A stretch of DNA of 27,439 nt from Paraktedonobacter sp035294465. Its GTDB lineage: Bacteria; Chloroflexota; Ktedonobacteria; Ktedonobacterales; Ktedonobacteraceae. Position 1 is the first letter of the stretch; each line of letters begins with the position of its first letter. A program made the position numbers and the translations under genes. This document shows positions 15,856 to 23,264 of the stretch, piece after piece. The stretch covers positions 1 to 27,439 of the forward strand of contig DATGKW010000063.1 of assembly GCA_035294465.1 (NCBI GenBank), given 5' to 3'. The notes beneath the pieces are model-generated. The model saw only the letters and a list, made by a program, of their open reading frames with translations. It was not told the origin of the DNA and searched no databases.

Positions 15856-16602
15856 ATGAAATTACTCATTATTGATTCGGATCGCGACCTCGTTGAAATG
15901 CTGACAAGCTGGCTCAAAACACTGGGCTATGAGGTCTATCGCGCTTATACCGGCGAGCGAGCCTGCCTGGAGTGGGAACAACAGCAACCGGATCTCGTTA
16001 TTATTGATCCTGCTCTGAAGGATATGGACGGATTGACTCTTTGTCGGAATATGCGTGCGAAACATGATGCGCTGGTTCTGGTCATCACAGATGGAAAAGA
16101 CGTACAGGACGAAATTCGCTGTTTAGAGTCTGGAGCTGATGACTACTTGCGCAAACCTTTTTTCCCCTCACAATTTCTCGCGCGTATGCGTGCCGTAAGC
16201 CGGCGCGGCCGTTCAACGCTGGTGCAGCGGCCGTCATCGGTCGTGACAGTTGGGCCTATTCGCGTGGATTCTCTGCATAACGAAGTCACTGTCGAAGGCA
16301 AAACGGTGCGTCTGACCCCCACAGAGAGTAAATTGCTCCATTTACTGGCGGTGAATGCCAACAATGTTTGCACAGCTAATCAGATAGTCGCGCATATCTG
16401 GGGCTTTGGCAACGATGGCGATGCCTGTTTAATCAAGGCGCATATTCGCCACCTACGTCAGAAAATTGAGAGTGATCCCAGCCACCCAACCTATATCTTG
16501 ACGGTGCCGGGCGTCGGCTATACTCTGACGCGCCGTCGCGAAAAAGAGGAGCAATACAGCACCAAGGAACTCGTCCATACTTTGCGCGTTGCATCCCTGT
16601 GA
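15856..16602 (+). CDS. OmpR/PhoB-type response regulator
   Basis: A 248-residue two-domain regulator. The receiver domain (1-115) has acidic pocket D7/D9, phospho-acceptor D51 in LVIIDPALKDMDG, T78 and conserved lysine K100 in YLRKPF. The C-terminal winged helix (about 130-226) ends with the usual PTYILTVPGVGYTL. A short charged tail (227-248) extends past the wing. ATG at 15856 follows GGGGGA by 5 nt; an in-frame TTG at 15778 would add 26 unlikely residues. No histidine kinase gene is nearby, so it is an orphan in this window. Its position between noncoding DNA and the glycan cluster makes that cluster one possible target, but nothing shows it. Confidence 0.92.
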   Translation: MKLLIIDSDRDLVEMLTSWLKTLGYEVYRAYTGERACLEWEQQQPDLVIIDPALKDMDGLTLCRNMRAKHDALVLVITDGKDVQDEIRCLESGADDYLRKPFFPSQFLARMRAVSRRGRSTLVQRPSSVVTVGPIRVDSLHNEVTVEGKTVRLTPTESKLLHLLAVNANNVCTANQIVAHIWGFGNDGDACLIKAHIRHLRQKIESDPSHPTYILTVPGVGYTLTRRREKEEQYSTKELVHTLRVASL

Positions 16603-16669
16603 GGAATATTTCTTGCTTTGTTGTTGTAAAGGATTTTCTAGATAGGTTTACTTGCTTCAAAGGGTCCTG

Positions 16670-16698
16670 AAGGCTTGAGAGGGTCATTCTCAGGCCTT
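16670..16698. terminator. 11-bp stem-loop downstream of the response regulator
   Basis: AAGGCTTGAGA (16670-16680), a 7-nt loop, TCTCAGGCCTT (16688-16698), with one G-T pair. It starts 68 nt after the stop codon. There is no T-run, so termination is not assured. Confidence 0.45.
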
Positions 16699-16730
16699 GG
16701 CTTAAGCAGGTTATTGGCGCGGAGAAGTCG

Positions 16731-16795
16731 CACCTGACTGATGGGGGGTGGAAAAAGGCGTAGGCCGCCTTTTTCCACCCCCCATCAGTCAGGTG
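16731..16795. repeat. Perfect 30-bp inverted repeat with 5-nt loop
   Basis: Arms 16731-16760 and 16766-16795 are exactly complementary over 30 bp around TAGGC. The outer part begins CACCTGACTGATGGGGGGTG and the inner part ends GGAAAAAGGCG. It sits 128 nt after the response regulator stop in a 402-bp noncoding gap (16603-17004). Such a long flawless stem is far beyond a normal terminator; it could be a dispersed palindromic or MITE-like element, a site bound by a protein, or an RNA processing hairpin. No target-site duplication is evident at the ends. Confidence 0.85.
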
Positions 16796-17004
16796 TAGAA
16801 ACTGTGAGTACGCAAATACGGTGGAGTTCAGACAGGCTCTTGTATAGATGTGAAGTGAAGGCTTCTTCACAGAAGATAGGTTTCCTCTACCATATTTTCG
16901 TAAAGATGAACATCTTGTTTACACATTGGTTTGCTACACTCCTAAGAAAACGCAACCCCTTTGCGAAAGAACAAGGATGTACTACATCAGGTACATTACT
17001 ATGA

Positions 17005-17475
17005 ATGAAGAGGCTTTCGAGACATATTAGGAAGTCTGAGAGCTATGTGTGTATGGCTATGATTAAGGCATTAAGCATGCTTGCCAGAACGAAAAATCGC
17101 AATGGCTGTCTGCATGATGGTAATATCCCCAGATTGCACGACGTGCGCAGAGTCCCCCCGCGTTATCAGCAGATGTTACCACTGCCTGTGAGCAAATCCT
17201 ATCGCTGCGTTGTATTAGGGGGGGCTTCGCGTACCTTAACTGTAGGCATTGTTGAGCGCGAAGATGAAGAACTGCTTGATTTTCTTCACGTGCTAACCGG
17301 CGCTGCGATTTTTCCTGTGCTGGTCGAGCCAAAAAGGATGAATCTGCTCGTTGCAAGGATGGAGCGTTATCAACGTTTTCGCAAACGGCATAGCCGGGCC
17401 TATTACGTTTTATCATTGCCTTTATACGTGCGCCAGATCCTGCTTCTCAGGGAAAGAAAAGAGAGAGAAGCGTGA
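17005..17475 (+). CDS. Stand-alone GspE/MshE N-terminal-like domain protein
   Basis: Up to 156 residues. The core (about residues 60-125: LPLPVSKSYRCVVLGGAS, LTVGIVEREDEELLDFLHVLTG, then FPVLVEP and ARMERYQ) has the layout of the N-terminal domain of type II secretion/type IV pilus ATPases, with an L-x-V-G/A-x-x-x-x-x-D/E strand-turn followed by a helix and TG-x-x-I-x-P-V. There is no ATPase domain here. The start is uncertain: ATG at 17005 has only a weak AAGGA far upstream, and ATG at 17053 is possible and would remove a basic leader. The C-terminus is strongly basic. Its stop lies 7 bp from the convergent sugar transferase stop. Some members of this domain family bind c-di-GMP; whether this one does cannot be told. 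Confidence 0.55.
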   Translation: MKRLSRHIRKSESYVCMAMIKALSMLARTKNRNGCLHDGNIPRLHDVRRVPPRYQQMLPLPVSKSYRCVVLGGASRTLTVGIVEREDEELLDFLHVLTGAAIFPVLVEPKRMNLLVARMERYQRFRKRHSRAYYVLSLPLYVRQILLLRERKEREA

Positions 17476-17489
17476 CGTTTACTCACGCT
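17469..17489. terminator. Stem-loop between convergent genes, likely terminator for the sugar transferase
   Basis: AGCGTGA (17469-17475), a 7-nt loop, TCACGCT (17483-17489). The stem contains both opposing stop codons. On the minus strand it is followed by a pyrimidine- and T-rich tail (CTCTCTTTTCTTT), which supports termination of the leftward gene. Confidence 0.6.
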
Positions 17490-18160
17490 CCTCCTCGCCC
17501 GAGAAGCATAACTGGCACAGTAAGAAGGATCAGTTTACAATCCAGGAGCAACGACTGTTCTTGCAGATAGGAGATATCCATTTCGATCATTTCTTTGAAA
17601 GAGACACGGCTACGTCCATAGACCTGCCAGGTGCCAGTTAGGCCCGGTTTACCGCTCAAGCGCAGACGGTCGCGAAGGCCATAGTGCTCGACTTCATAAG
17701 GTACAGGAGGGCGCGGGCCAACCAGCGACATTTCTCCGCGCAGCACGTTGAAAAATTGTGGGAGTTCATCCAGACTGGTTTTACGGATAAATTTTCCGAC
17801 ACGTGTGATACGTTGATCGGTGCCGAGTTTATAGCGATTTAAGGTGCGAGTGTTGTTATTGATAGCCTCTCCATTCATAAATTGCTCAATAGCGGCGCGG
17901 TGAGAGGCGTCATCGTTATTCACGTACATCGAGCGAAACTTGAGGAGCTCAAATTCGACGCCGTCCTGGCCTACGCGCTTTTGTCGGAAAAGGATAGGCC
18001 CTTCTGAATCAAGCCGAATGAGCAGAGCAACAACGATCATCACCAGACCAACAAAGGGTAAGAGAAGGAGCGTGAGAGCGATATCAAGGACACGCTTAGC
18101 GCGAAGATACCCGGGACTGAAGCTGATAGTTTCTTGGGCAGGTGCCGATTGAACAAGCAT
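17483..18160 (-). CDS. Polyprenyl-phosphate sugar phosphotransferase (phosphoglycosyl transferase)
   Basis: Transfers a sugar phosphate from a nucleotide sugar to undecaprenyl phosphate, the first membrane step of many exopolysaccharide and glycan pathways. The 225-residue length matches the short monotopic PglC/WcaJ-C-terminal class. Visible: KRVLD (22-26), one hydrophobic segment (27-49), KFRSM (74-78), TSLDELPQFFNVLRGEMS (128-145) with the catalytic Asp-Glu pair D131-E132, LVGPRP (146-151) and PGLTGTWQVYGRS (172-184). ATG at 18160 follows GGAGGGG by 12 nt; an in-frame GTG at 18181 is less likely. It faces the aminotransferase gene across a 388-bp gap and is presumably the initiating enzyme for the glycan built by the rightward genes. 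Confidence 0.9.
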   Translation of the reverse strand: MLVQSAPAQETISFSPGYLRAKRVLDIALTLLLLPFVGLVMIVVALLIRLDSEGPILFRQKRVGQDGVEFELLKFRSMYVNNDDASHRAAIEQFMNGEAINNNTRTLNRYKLGTDQRITRVGKFIRKTSLDELPQFFNVLRGEMSLVGPRPPVPYEVEHYGLRDRLRLSGKPGLTGTWQVYGRSRVSFKEMIEMDISYLQEQSLLLDCKLILLTVPVMLLGRGGA

Positions 18161-18209
18161 ATGAATAATCTTCCCCTCCACATAATAAAGGTTTGTAACA
18201 ACGTTTCAT
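18096..18209 (-). CDS. Possible 37-residue leader ORF overlapping the sugar transferase start
   Basis: ATG at 18209 has GGGAGA 5 nt upstream, a better-spaced ribosome binding site than that of the sugar transferase itself. The ORF (MKRCYKPLLC..., four cysteines) runs out of frame through the sugar transferase start and ends inside it, a layout used for translational coupling. It may also be a chance reading; the composition shows no domain. Confidence 0.25.
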   Translation of the reverse strand: MKRCYKPLLCGGEDYSYACSIGTCPRNYQLQSRVSSR

Positions 18210-18548
18210 ATTTGTCTCCCTGAGGTATATGCTAGTACGGTTTGGTGTTAATCTGGTTTGTATAGGGATGTATTTATGGTACATATGCAGATGTACGAGT
18301 TATAAAAATCTAAATCGCTCATCGTAAAAAGAAGAACTAGTAGCAAAGGTAGAAATGTCTATATTTCCTACAATGACTTTCAACCTTTTCGTAACCAACA
18401 TATGCATCACCTGGATATAACCGAGGGCTATGATTCACAGGAGAAAAACACTGTTGGGATTTTTACCCAGGAAGTGGAGGAAGAAAAGACCTCTTTATTT
18501 TATAAAGGATAGCGTTGTTTTCTGTTCGGAAAGGTGGCTCTACAGCTT
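18161..18548. other. 388-bp AT-rich divergent region of the glycan cluster
   Basis: Lies between the leftward sugar transferase and the rightward aminotransferase. It contains a perfect inverted repeat GTACAT-ATGCAG-ATGTAC (18279-18296), placed in what should be promoter or leader DNA for the leftward gene. TTAACA and TATACC 16 nt apart on the minus strand (about 18250-18223) are a weak promoter candidate. No clear rightward promoter is seen, and there is no other gene. Confidence 0.45.
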
Positions 18549-19667
18549 ATGCGAGTTCCTCTGGTTGATTTGCGGACTCAATTCTTGAATATGAAATCTG
18601 AAATAATGGCTGAGATCGAGGGGGTGTTGGAGGGTATGCAGCTTTTTCTTGGGCCTCAGACACGCTTGTTTGAGGAAGAGTTTGCCGCGTTGTGCGCAAC
18701 CCGCTACGGAGTGGGCGTCGCTTCGGGGACCGACGCTCTGGAGCTGGCCTTACGTGCCTGCCAGATAGGCCCGGGTGACGAGGTCATTACTGTTGCGAAT
18801 AGCTTTATTGCAACGGTCGAGGCGATCGCTTTGGTAGGTGCGCGCCCGGTGTTTGTCGACATCGAACCTGAGACGTATACGATGGATTGGCGCCAGCTGG
18901 AGGCTGCGCTGACGGAACATACACGCGCGATTATCCCGGTCCATCTTTATGGCTATCCGGTTGAAATGCGCCCGCTGCTGGACTTTGCCCGGCGCCATGA
19001 CCTGCGTGTAATTGAGGATGCCTCGCAGGCTCATGGAACCCTCTATGAAGGAAAGCCGGTGGGCGGGCTGGGTGATATTGGCTGCTTTAGTCTGTATTGT
19101 AGCAAGCAATTAGGAGCCTATGGCGAAGCGGGTGTCTGTGTGACCAATGATGCGAAGCTGGCTCAGGCAATACGTCTGTGGCGCGATCATGGCCAGCAGC
19201 AGCGCTATCAGCATGCTTTTTTAGCAGCCAACCGGCGGATAGATGAGATTCAGGCGGCTATTTTGCGAGTGAAGATGCGCTATCTGACTCAGTGGAACCA
19301 GGCCCGCCGAGCACACGCTCAGGTCTATACGGAACAACTGACCGGCATAGTAGAAAAAACACCAGTGGAGCAAACCTGGGGAACGCATAGTTATTATGTC
19401 TATGTGGTGGAGGTCGCCAATCGCGATGTCTTTCGCCAGGCTCTGGAGCGCGATGGGGTCGCAACCGGCGTGCATTATCCTATTCCAATCCATCTCCAAC
19501 CGGCCTGTGTCGAGTACGGCTATCAACGTGGTTCGTTGCCTGTGACAGAACGAGTGGCAGAGCGTATTGTTTCGTTGCCTATGTATCCAGAATTAACTGA
19601 CGAGCAACTGGCCTATGTAATCGCTGCGGTGAAAAAGTCTCTTCTACCGGCTAGGTCGGGCATTTAG
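18549..19667 (+). CDS. DegT/DnrJ/EryC1-type sugar aminotransferase
   Basis: A 372-residue PLP aminotransferase that typically turns a nucleotide keto-sugar into an amino sugar using glutamate. PLP lysine K186 is in FSLYCSKQLGAYGEAG (180-195). Other family marks are VPLVDLRTQF (3-12), ASGTDALELAL (58-68), FVDIEPETY (102-110), YGYP (134-137) and IEDASQAHG (155-163). ATG at 18549 (MRVPLVDL, the usual family N-terminus) is chosen over GTG at 18534. Together with the adjacent Gfo/Idh/MocA dehydrogenase it recalls the WlbA/WlbC-type pair that makes 3-amino sugars, but the exact sugar is inference. First of seven rightward genes. Confidence 0.92.
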   Translation: MRVPLVDLRTQFLNMKSEIMAEIEGVLEGMQLFLGPQTRLFEEEFAALCATRYGVGVASGTDALELALRACQIGPGDEVITVANSFIATVEAIALVGARPVFVDIEPETYTMDWRQLEAALTEHTRAIIPVHLYGYPVEMRPLLDFARRHDLRVIEDASQAHGTLYEGKPVGGLGDIGCFSLYCSKQLGAYGEAGVCVTNDAKLAQAIRLWRDHGQQQRYQHAFLAANRRIDEIQAAILRVKMRYLTQWNQARRAHAQVYTEQLTGIVEKTPVEQTWGTHSYYVYVVEVANRDVFRQALERDGVATGVHYPIPIHLQPACVEYGYQRGSLPVTERVAERIVSLPMYPELTDEQLAYVIAAVKKSLLPARSGI

Positions 19668-19789
19668 GGTCGTTCAGAGCAAGAAGAAAGCTTGCCTACG
19701 AGAAAAAAGCCTTCCGTGTAGGAAAAGAACGCGGTGTGGACGAGAAGGTTTTCTGATGGTTGTAACGAATTGAAAGATAGAGGGTATAT

Positions 19790-20794
19790 ATGCAGATACG
19801 TGATTTACATTTTGGAGTAATTGGTTGGGGATATTGGGGTCCAAAGATTGCACGCAATCTAGAATCTTTGCCTCATGCAAGTGTGGCTATGGTTGCAGAT
19901 CTGGATGCGAGGCGATTACAATCTCTGGCCGCGCAACCATGGATACAGACGACGACACATCCAGAAGAAGTGTTTCGCTCTGATGTTGATGCGGTGGTGA
20001 TCGCTTCGCCCGTGCGAGCACATTATCATCTGGCCAGAGAGGCACTTTTGTGTGGAAAGCACGTACTGGTCGAAAAACCCCTGACAGCCAGTGTACGCGA
20101 GGCCGAAGAACTGGTAGAGTTAGCGCACAGGCAGGAGCGTATCCTGATGGTGGGGCATACCTTTGAGTATAACCCGGCGGTGAATGAAGTGAAAAGGCTG
20201 ATTGAAAATGGCGATCTGGGCAGGATTTATTGTATTGAGGCTGAACGCGTGAATCTAGGACTCTTCCGCAGTGATATCAATGTGATTTGGGACCTGGCGC
20301 CACACGATGTCTCTATTTTGCTGTATTTGTTGGGGAAAAAGCCCGAACGCGTCAAAGTTCAGGCCCACGCCCACCTTCAGCCGCATATTCAAGATGTGGC
20401 GCATCTGGACCTCGGCTTCGCAGATGGTATGAACGCGCATATTCACGTGAGCTGGTTGCATCCCTGTAAGATTCGCCGGGTTACCATTATTGGTGATCTG
20501 AGGATGGTGGTGTATGATGATACGAATCCAGCCGAGATGGTCAAAATTTATAATAAGGGGGCGGTCGTAGATGCGGATCCGGTCGTTTCCTATCGCTATG
20601 GGGCCATTACTATCCCACACATTGACTGGACAGAACCTTTGCATCTGGAGTGCGAGGATTTTGCCCACTCAATTCGCACCGGTCAGCCTCCTCGCGCTAG
20701 CGGCGAGGTGGGTCTGGAGGTAGTGCGTGTCCTGGCCTCGGTCCAGGATGCTCTGACTCAGCAGGAACAGCAAGCAATAGCCGCCGAAATCTGA
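19790..20794 (+). CDS. Gfo/Idh/MocA family sugar dehydrogenase
   Basis: A 334-residue NAD-dependent oxidoreductase. The N-terminal Rossmann fold reads VIGWGYWGPK (10-19). EKP (95-97) is the signature catalytic lysine motif, and GHTFEYNPAV (122-131) and DLAPHDVSIL (168-177, catalytic histidine H172) follow. This pattern is that of nucleotide-sugar 3-dehydrogenases such as WlbA, which would supply the keto-sugar for the preceding aminotransferase. AGAGGGT lies 5 nt before ATG. The 122-bp gap from the aminotransferase holds no strong terminator, so co-transcription is likely. Substrate assignment rests on context only. Confidence 0.9.
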   Translation: MQIRDLHFGVIGWGYWGPKIARNLESLPHASVAMVADLDARRLQSLAAQPWIQTTTHPEEVFRSDVDAVVIASPVRAHYHLAREALLCGKHVLVEKPLTASVREAEELVELAHRQERILMVGHTFEYNPAVNEVKRLIENGDLGRIYCIEAERVNLGLFRSDINVIWDLAPHDVSILLYLLGKKPERVKVQAHAHLQPHIQDVAHLDLGFADGMNAHIHVSWLHPCKIRRVTIIGDLRMVVYDDTNPAEMVKIYNKGAVVDADPVVSYRYGAITIPHIDWTEPLHLECEDFAHSIRTGQPPRASGEVGLEVVRVLASVQDALTQQEQQAIAAEI

Positions 20795-20862
20795 GTAATT
20801 ATCTTTTACGATGGTACCAGCAAGGTAAAACGTATTTCCCAATGGAAGGAGTATCTCTGGGT

Positions 20863-22056
20863 ATGCGCCCGGTGCGTGTTGGTGTAATCACTTTTGATTG
20901 GTATCCCTTTGAGCCAAGAGCATTGCGTCTTACCAGGGCAGCTGCTGATGCGGGCTATTCTGTTGATGTCATCTGCACTCGCAAATCTCGTGAGGCGCTT
21001 CGCGAGAGAGACGGTAATACGCGTATTTATCGCCTGCCTTTGAAACAGGATGAAAATACTTCCTTTATGAGGAAAATACTACTCTGGTGTGCATTTGTTT
21101 TATTCGCTGGTATTGCTATGGCATGGCTTCATCTGAGGTATCGCTATAAGGTTGTTCATGTACACAATATGCCGGATTTTCTCGTCTTCTCAGCCCTGGT
21201 TCCAAAGTTATTTGGGGCGAAGATCATTCTGGATGTTCAGGATGTAACGCCTGAGTTAATGAAAGCGAAATCAAAAGGGCGAGATCGCTCGTGGATTGTG
21301 CGCTTCGCCGTCTGGCAAGAGCATATCTCGACCACTTTCGCCGATCATATAGTCACGACAGGGCCTCTTTTTGAGGAAGTGTTATTGCAACGCGGCGTGC
21401 CAGCAAAAAAAATTACTTGTATTCTCAATAGTGCTGATCCCTCTCTTTTCCCTGCCGAGCGCCGCTGTCCTGCACCTTTTGATACTTCGGCTGAGGAAGA
21501 ACGGCCTTTTATTCTCATGTATCATGGTACAATCGAAGAACGCAATGGTTTAGAGACAGCTGTCCGTGCATTTGCTCTAGCTCGTACAACAATTCCAAAT
21601 CTCCGGCTAGATATCCAGGGGAAAGGAGGACATTTGCCTGCTGTAAAGCAATTAGCCCGGAATCTAGGATTGGGCGATAGTGTTATTTTTACGAGTTCTG
21701 TGACTGTCGATAAACTGGTCGATTTTGTGGTACATGGAGATGTGGGAATTATTCCTTATCAACGTGATGGCTTTATGGATCTAGTACTGCCCACAAAAGC
21801 TTATGAGTTTGCCTGGATGGGCAGACCAATGATCGCCTCAGATACACGCGCTATGCGTTCGATGTTTCGCCCGGAAGCGGTCGTACTGTGTGAGCCAGAC
21901 AAACCTGAAGCCTTTGCCGAGGCGATTGTCGATCTCTACCAGCACCCGGAAAAACGTGCTCGTATGATTCAATGTGCCTCTGAAGATTACGAGGCTTATC
22001 GGTGGGAAGCAATGGCGAAACTCTACCAGCACTTACTCCAGGCCCTGCTGAAATAG
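20863..22056 (+). CDS. Glycosyltransferase family 4-type enzyme
   Basis: A 397-residue GT-B glycosyltransferase. The N-terminal half has a donor-independent fold start (VRVGVITFDWYPFEPRA, 4-20), one hydrophobic stretch (about 71-91) that may attach it to the membrane, and VVHVHNMPDFLVFSALVPK (97-115). The C-terminal half has YHGTIEERNGLETAV and LPTKAYEFAWMGRPMIAS, the GT4 donor-binding region with an EX7E-like arrangement. ATG at 20863 has AAGGAG 11 nt upstream; the in-frame ATG at 20842 precedes that site. It probably extends the glycan started by the phosphoglycosyl transferase. Sugar donor and acceptor are unknown. Confidence 0.88.
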   Translation: MRPVRVGVITFDWYPFEPRALRLTRAAADAGYSVDVICTRKSREALRERDGNTRIYRLPLKQDENTSFMRKILLWCAFVLFAGIAMAWLHLRYRYKVVHVHNMPDFLVFSALVPKLFGAKIILDVQDVTPELMKAKSKGRDRSWIVRFAVWQEHISTTFADHIVTTGPLFEEVLLQRGVPAKKITCILNSADPSLFPAERRCPAPFDTSAEEERPFILMYHGTIEERNGLETAVRAFALARTTIPNLRLDIQGKGGHLPAVKQLARNLGLGDSVIFTSSVTVDKLVDFVVHGDVGIIPYQRDGFMDLVLPTKAYEFAWMGRPMIASDTRAMRSMFRPEAVVLCEPDKPEAFAEAIVDLYQHPEKRARMIQCASEDYEAYRWEAMAKLYQHLLQALLK

Positions 22057-22089
22057 AGTTTTAGTATACTTATCAAGGAGTTTATGAAA

Positions 22090-23253
22090 ATGGCAAACAC
22101 GACTACTGTGGTCATTGGTGCGGGACCTTATGGCCTCTCTATCAGTTCACATTTAAAAGCGCAGAACATTCCCTTCCAGATTTTTGGTAAGCCGATGGAG
22201 TTTTGGCAGAAAATGCCTCCTGATATGTATCTGAAATCTTCATGGAGTTCATTGACTGTTTCTGACCCTGCCCATACCTACACGCTCAATAGATTTAGTA
22301 AACTGCATAACATTCCCAGGCAGGAGCCTGTTCCGTTACAAGTGTTTCTCAAGTATACTCATTGGTATCGCCAGCAGGCTGTGCCGGATATCGACGAAAC
22401 CTATGTGGAAGCACTCGCGCCAGATGGAAAAAACTTTCATCTGGCTCTCGCTGATGGGCGCACTGTCAAAGCAAACCGGGTAGTTGTCGCTTCGGGCATT
22501 GCACCCTTCGCGTATATACCCGATTTCGCCAGGCAACTCCCTGCGGGGCTTGTTTCGCACACGCAGCAGCACACAGACTTTACAGATTTTAAGGGGAAAC
22601 ATGTAGTCGTCGTAGGGGGCGGGCAGAGTGCCTTCGAGGCGGCTGCACTGCTTTTTGAAGCTGAAGCTGAAGTAGAGTTGATCGTCCGCGGCCCGGTCAT
22701 CTGGATCGACCGCCGGCTCTATCGGTATACCAGCTTTGCAAAGCGTGTTTTCTATCCGCCGAGCGATATTGGCCCAGCGGGCATCAGCTGGATTGTGGCC
22801 TTTCCACTCCTCTTCAGACGTTTCCCTGACAAGGTACGCACTGCGATTGATACGCGGTCTGTTCGCCCAGCGGCGGCTCCCTGGATACGTCCTCGTGTTG
22901 AGGGGCGTTTCAGAATCACTCCTCACACAGAAATTGTCAGTGCCACAGAAAAGGGAGAGGGAGTTTGTCTCAAACTGAGCGACGGCAGTACCAGAGAAGT
23001 TGATCATGTGATCCTGGGCACAGGCTATAAGCCTGATATACAAGCACTTGGCTATATTGATCCATTACTGCGGAAGCAGGTTCGAGAACATGGTGGTTAT
23101 CCACTTCTGAATAAATGGTTTGAGTCATCGGTGCCTCACCTTTACTTTGTTGGGAGTCTGGCTGGATACACTTTCGGACCTCTCTGCCGCTTTGTGACGG
23201 GCGCAGGAGTACCGGCACGCCAGATTACCCGTCACGTCTCACTGGGCATATAA
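22090..23253 (+). CDS. FAD/NAD(P)-binding oxidoreductase (flavin monooxygenase-like)
   Basis: A 387-residue two-dinucleotide flavoprotein. The FAD site is VVIGAGPYGLS (7-17). The second, NAD(P), site is VVVVGGGQSAFEAAALL (172-188). A late ILGTGYKPD motif also occurs. The layout is that of class B flavin monooxygenases and N-hydroxylases (FMO, lysine/ornithine N-monooxygenase relatives) or thioredoxin-reductase-like enzymes; it is shorter than siderophore hydroxylases (about 430). WFESSVPHLYFVGSLAG near the C-terminus is typical of such proteins. AAGGAG is 3 nt before the ATG at 22084 and 9 nt before the ATG at 22090, so the second is preferred. In this cluster it may oxidise a sugar-linked amine or an amino acid; that is a guess. 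Confidence 0.82.
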   Translation: MANTTTVVIGAGPYGLSISSHLKAQNIPFQIFGKPMEFWQKMPPDMYLKSSWSSLTVSDPAHTYTLNRFSKLHNIPRQEPVPLQVFLKYTHWYRQQAVPDIDETYVEALAPDGKNFHLALADGRTVKANRVVVASGIAPFAYIPDFARQLPAGLVSHTQQHTDFTDFKGKHVVVVGGGQSAFEAAALLFEAEAEVELIVRGPVIWIDRRLYRYTSFAKRVFYPPSDIGPAGISWIVAFPLLFRRFPDKVRTAIDTRSVRPAAAPWIRPRVEGRFRITPHTEIVSATEKGEGVCLKLSDGSTREVDHVILGTGYKPDIQALGYIDPLLRKQVREHGGYPLLNKWFESSVPHLYFVGSLAGYTFGPLCRFVTGAGVPARQITRHVSLGI

Positions 23254-23264
23254 GAGGTGGAGCT

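Noticed and set aside
16433..16870. 145-codon minus-strand ORF through the response regulator end and the palindrome
   Set aside because: Antisense to a clear gene, crosses the 30-bp inverted repeat, has no ribosome binding site or domain.
15742..16923. Shared 9-mer TTGTTTACA upstream of the response regulator (15742-15750) and of the GspE-N-like gene (16915-16923)
   Set aside because: Only two short AT-rich copies; chance is a sufficient explanation without more sites.
16741..17004. 87-codon plus-strand ORF starting in the palindrome
   Set aside because: Its start lies inside the inverted repeat, no ribosome binding site, unlikely composition.
22336..23043. 235-codon minus-strand ORF opposite the FAD oxidoreductase
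   Set aside because: Shadow of a strongly supported flavoprotein gene; no motifs of its own.
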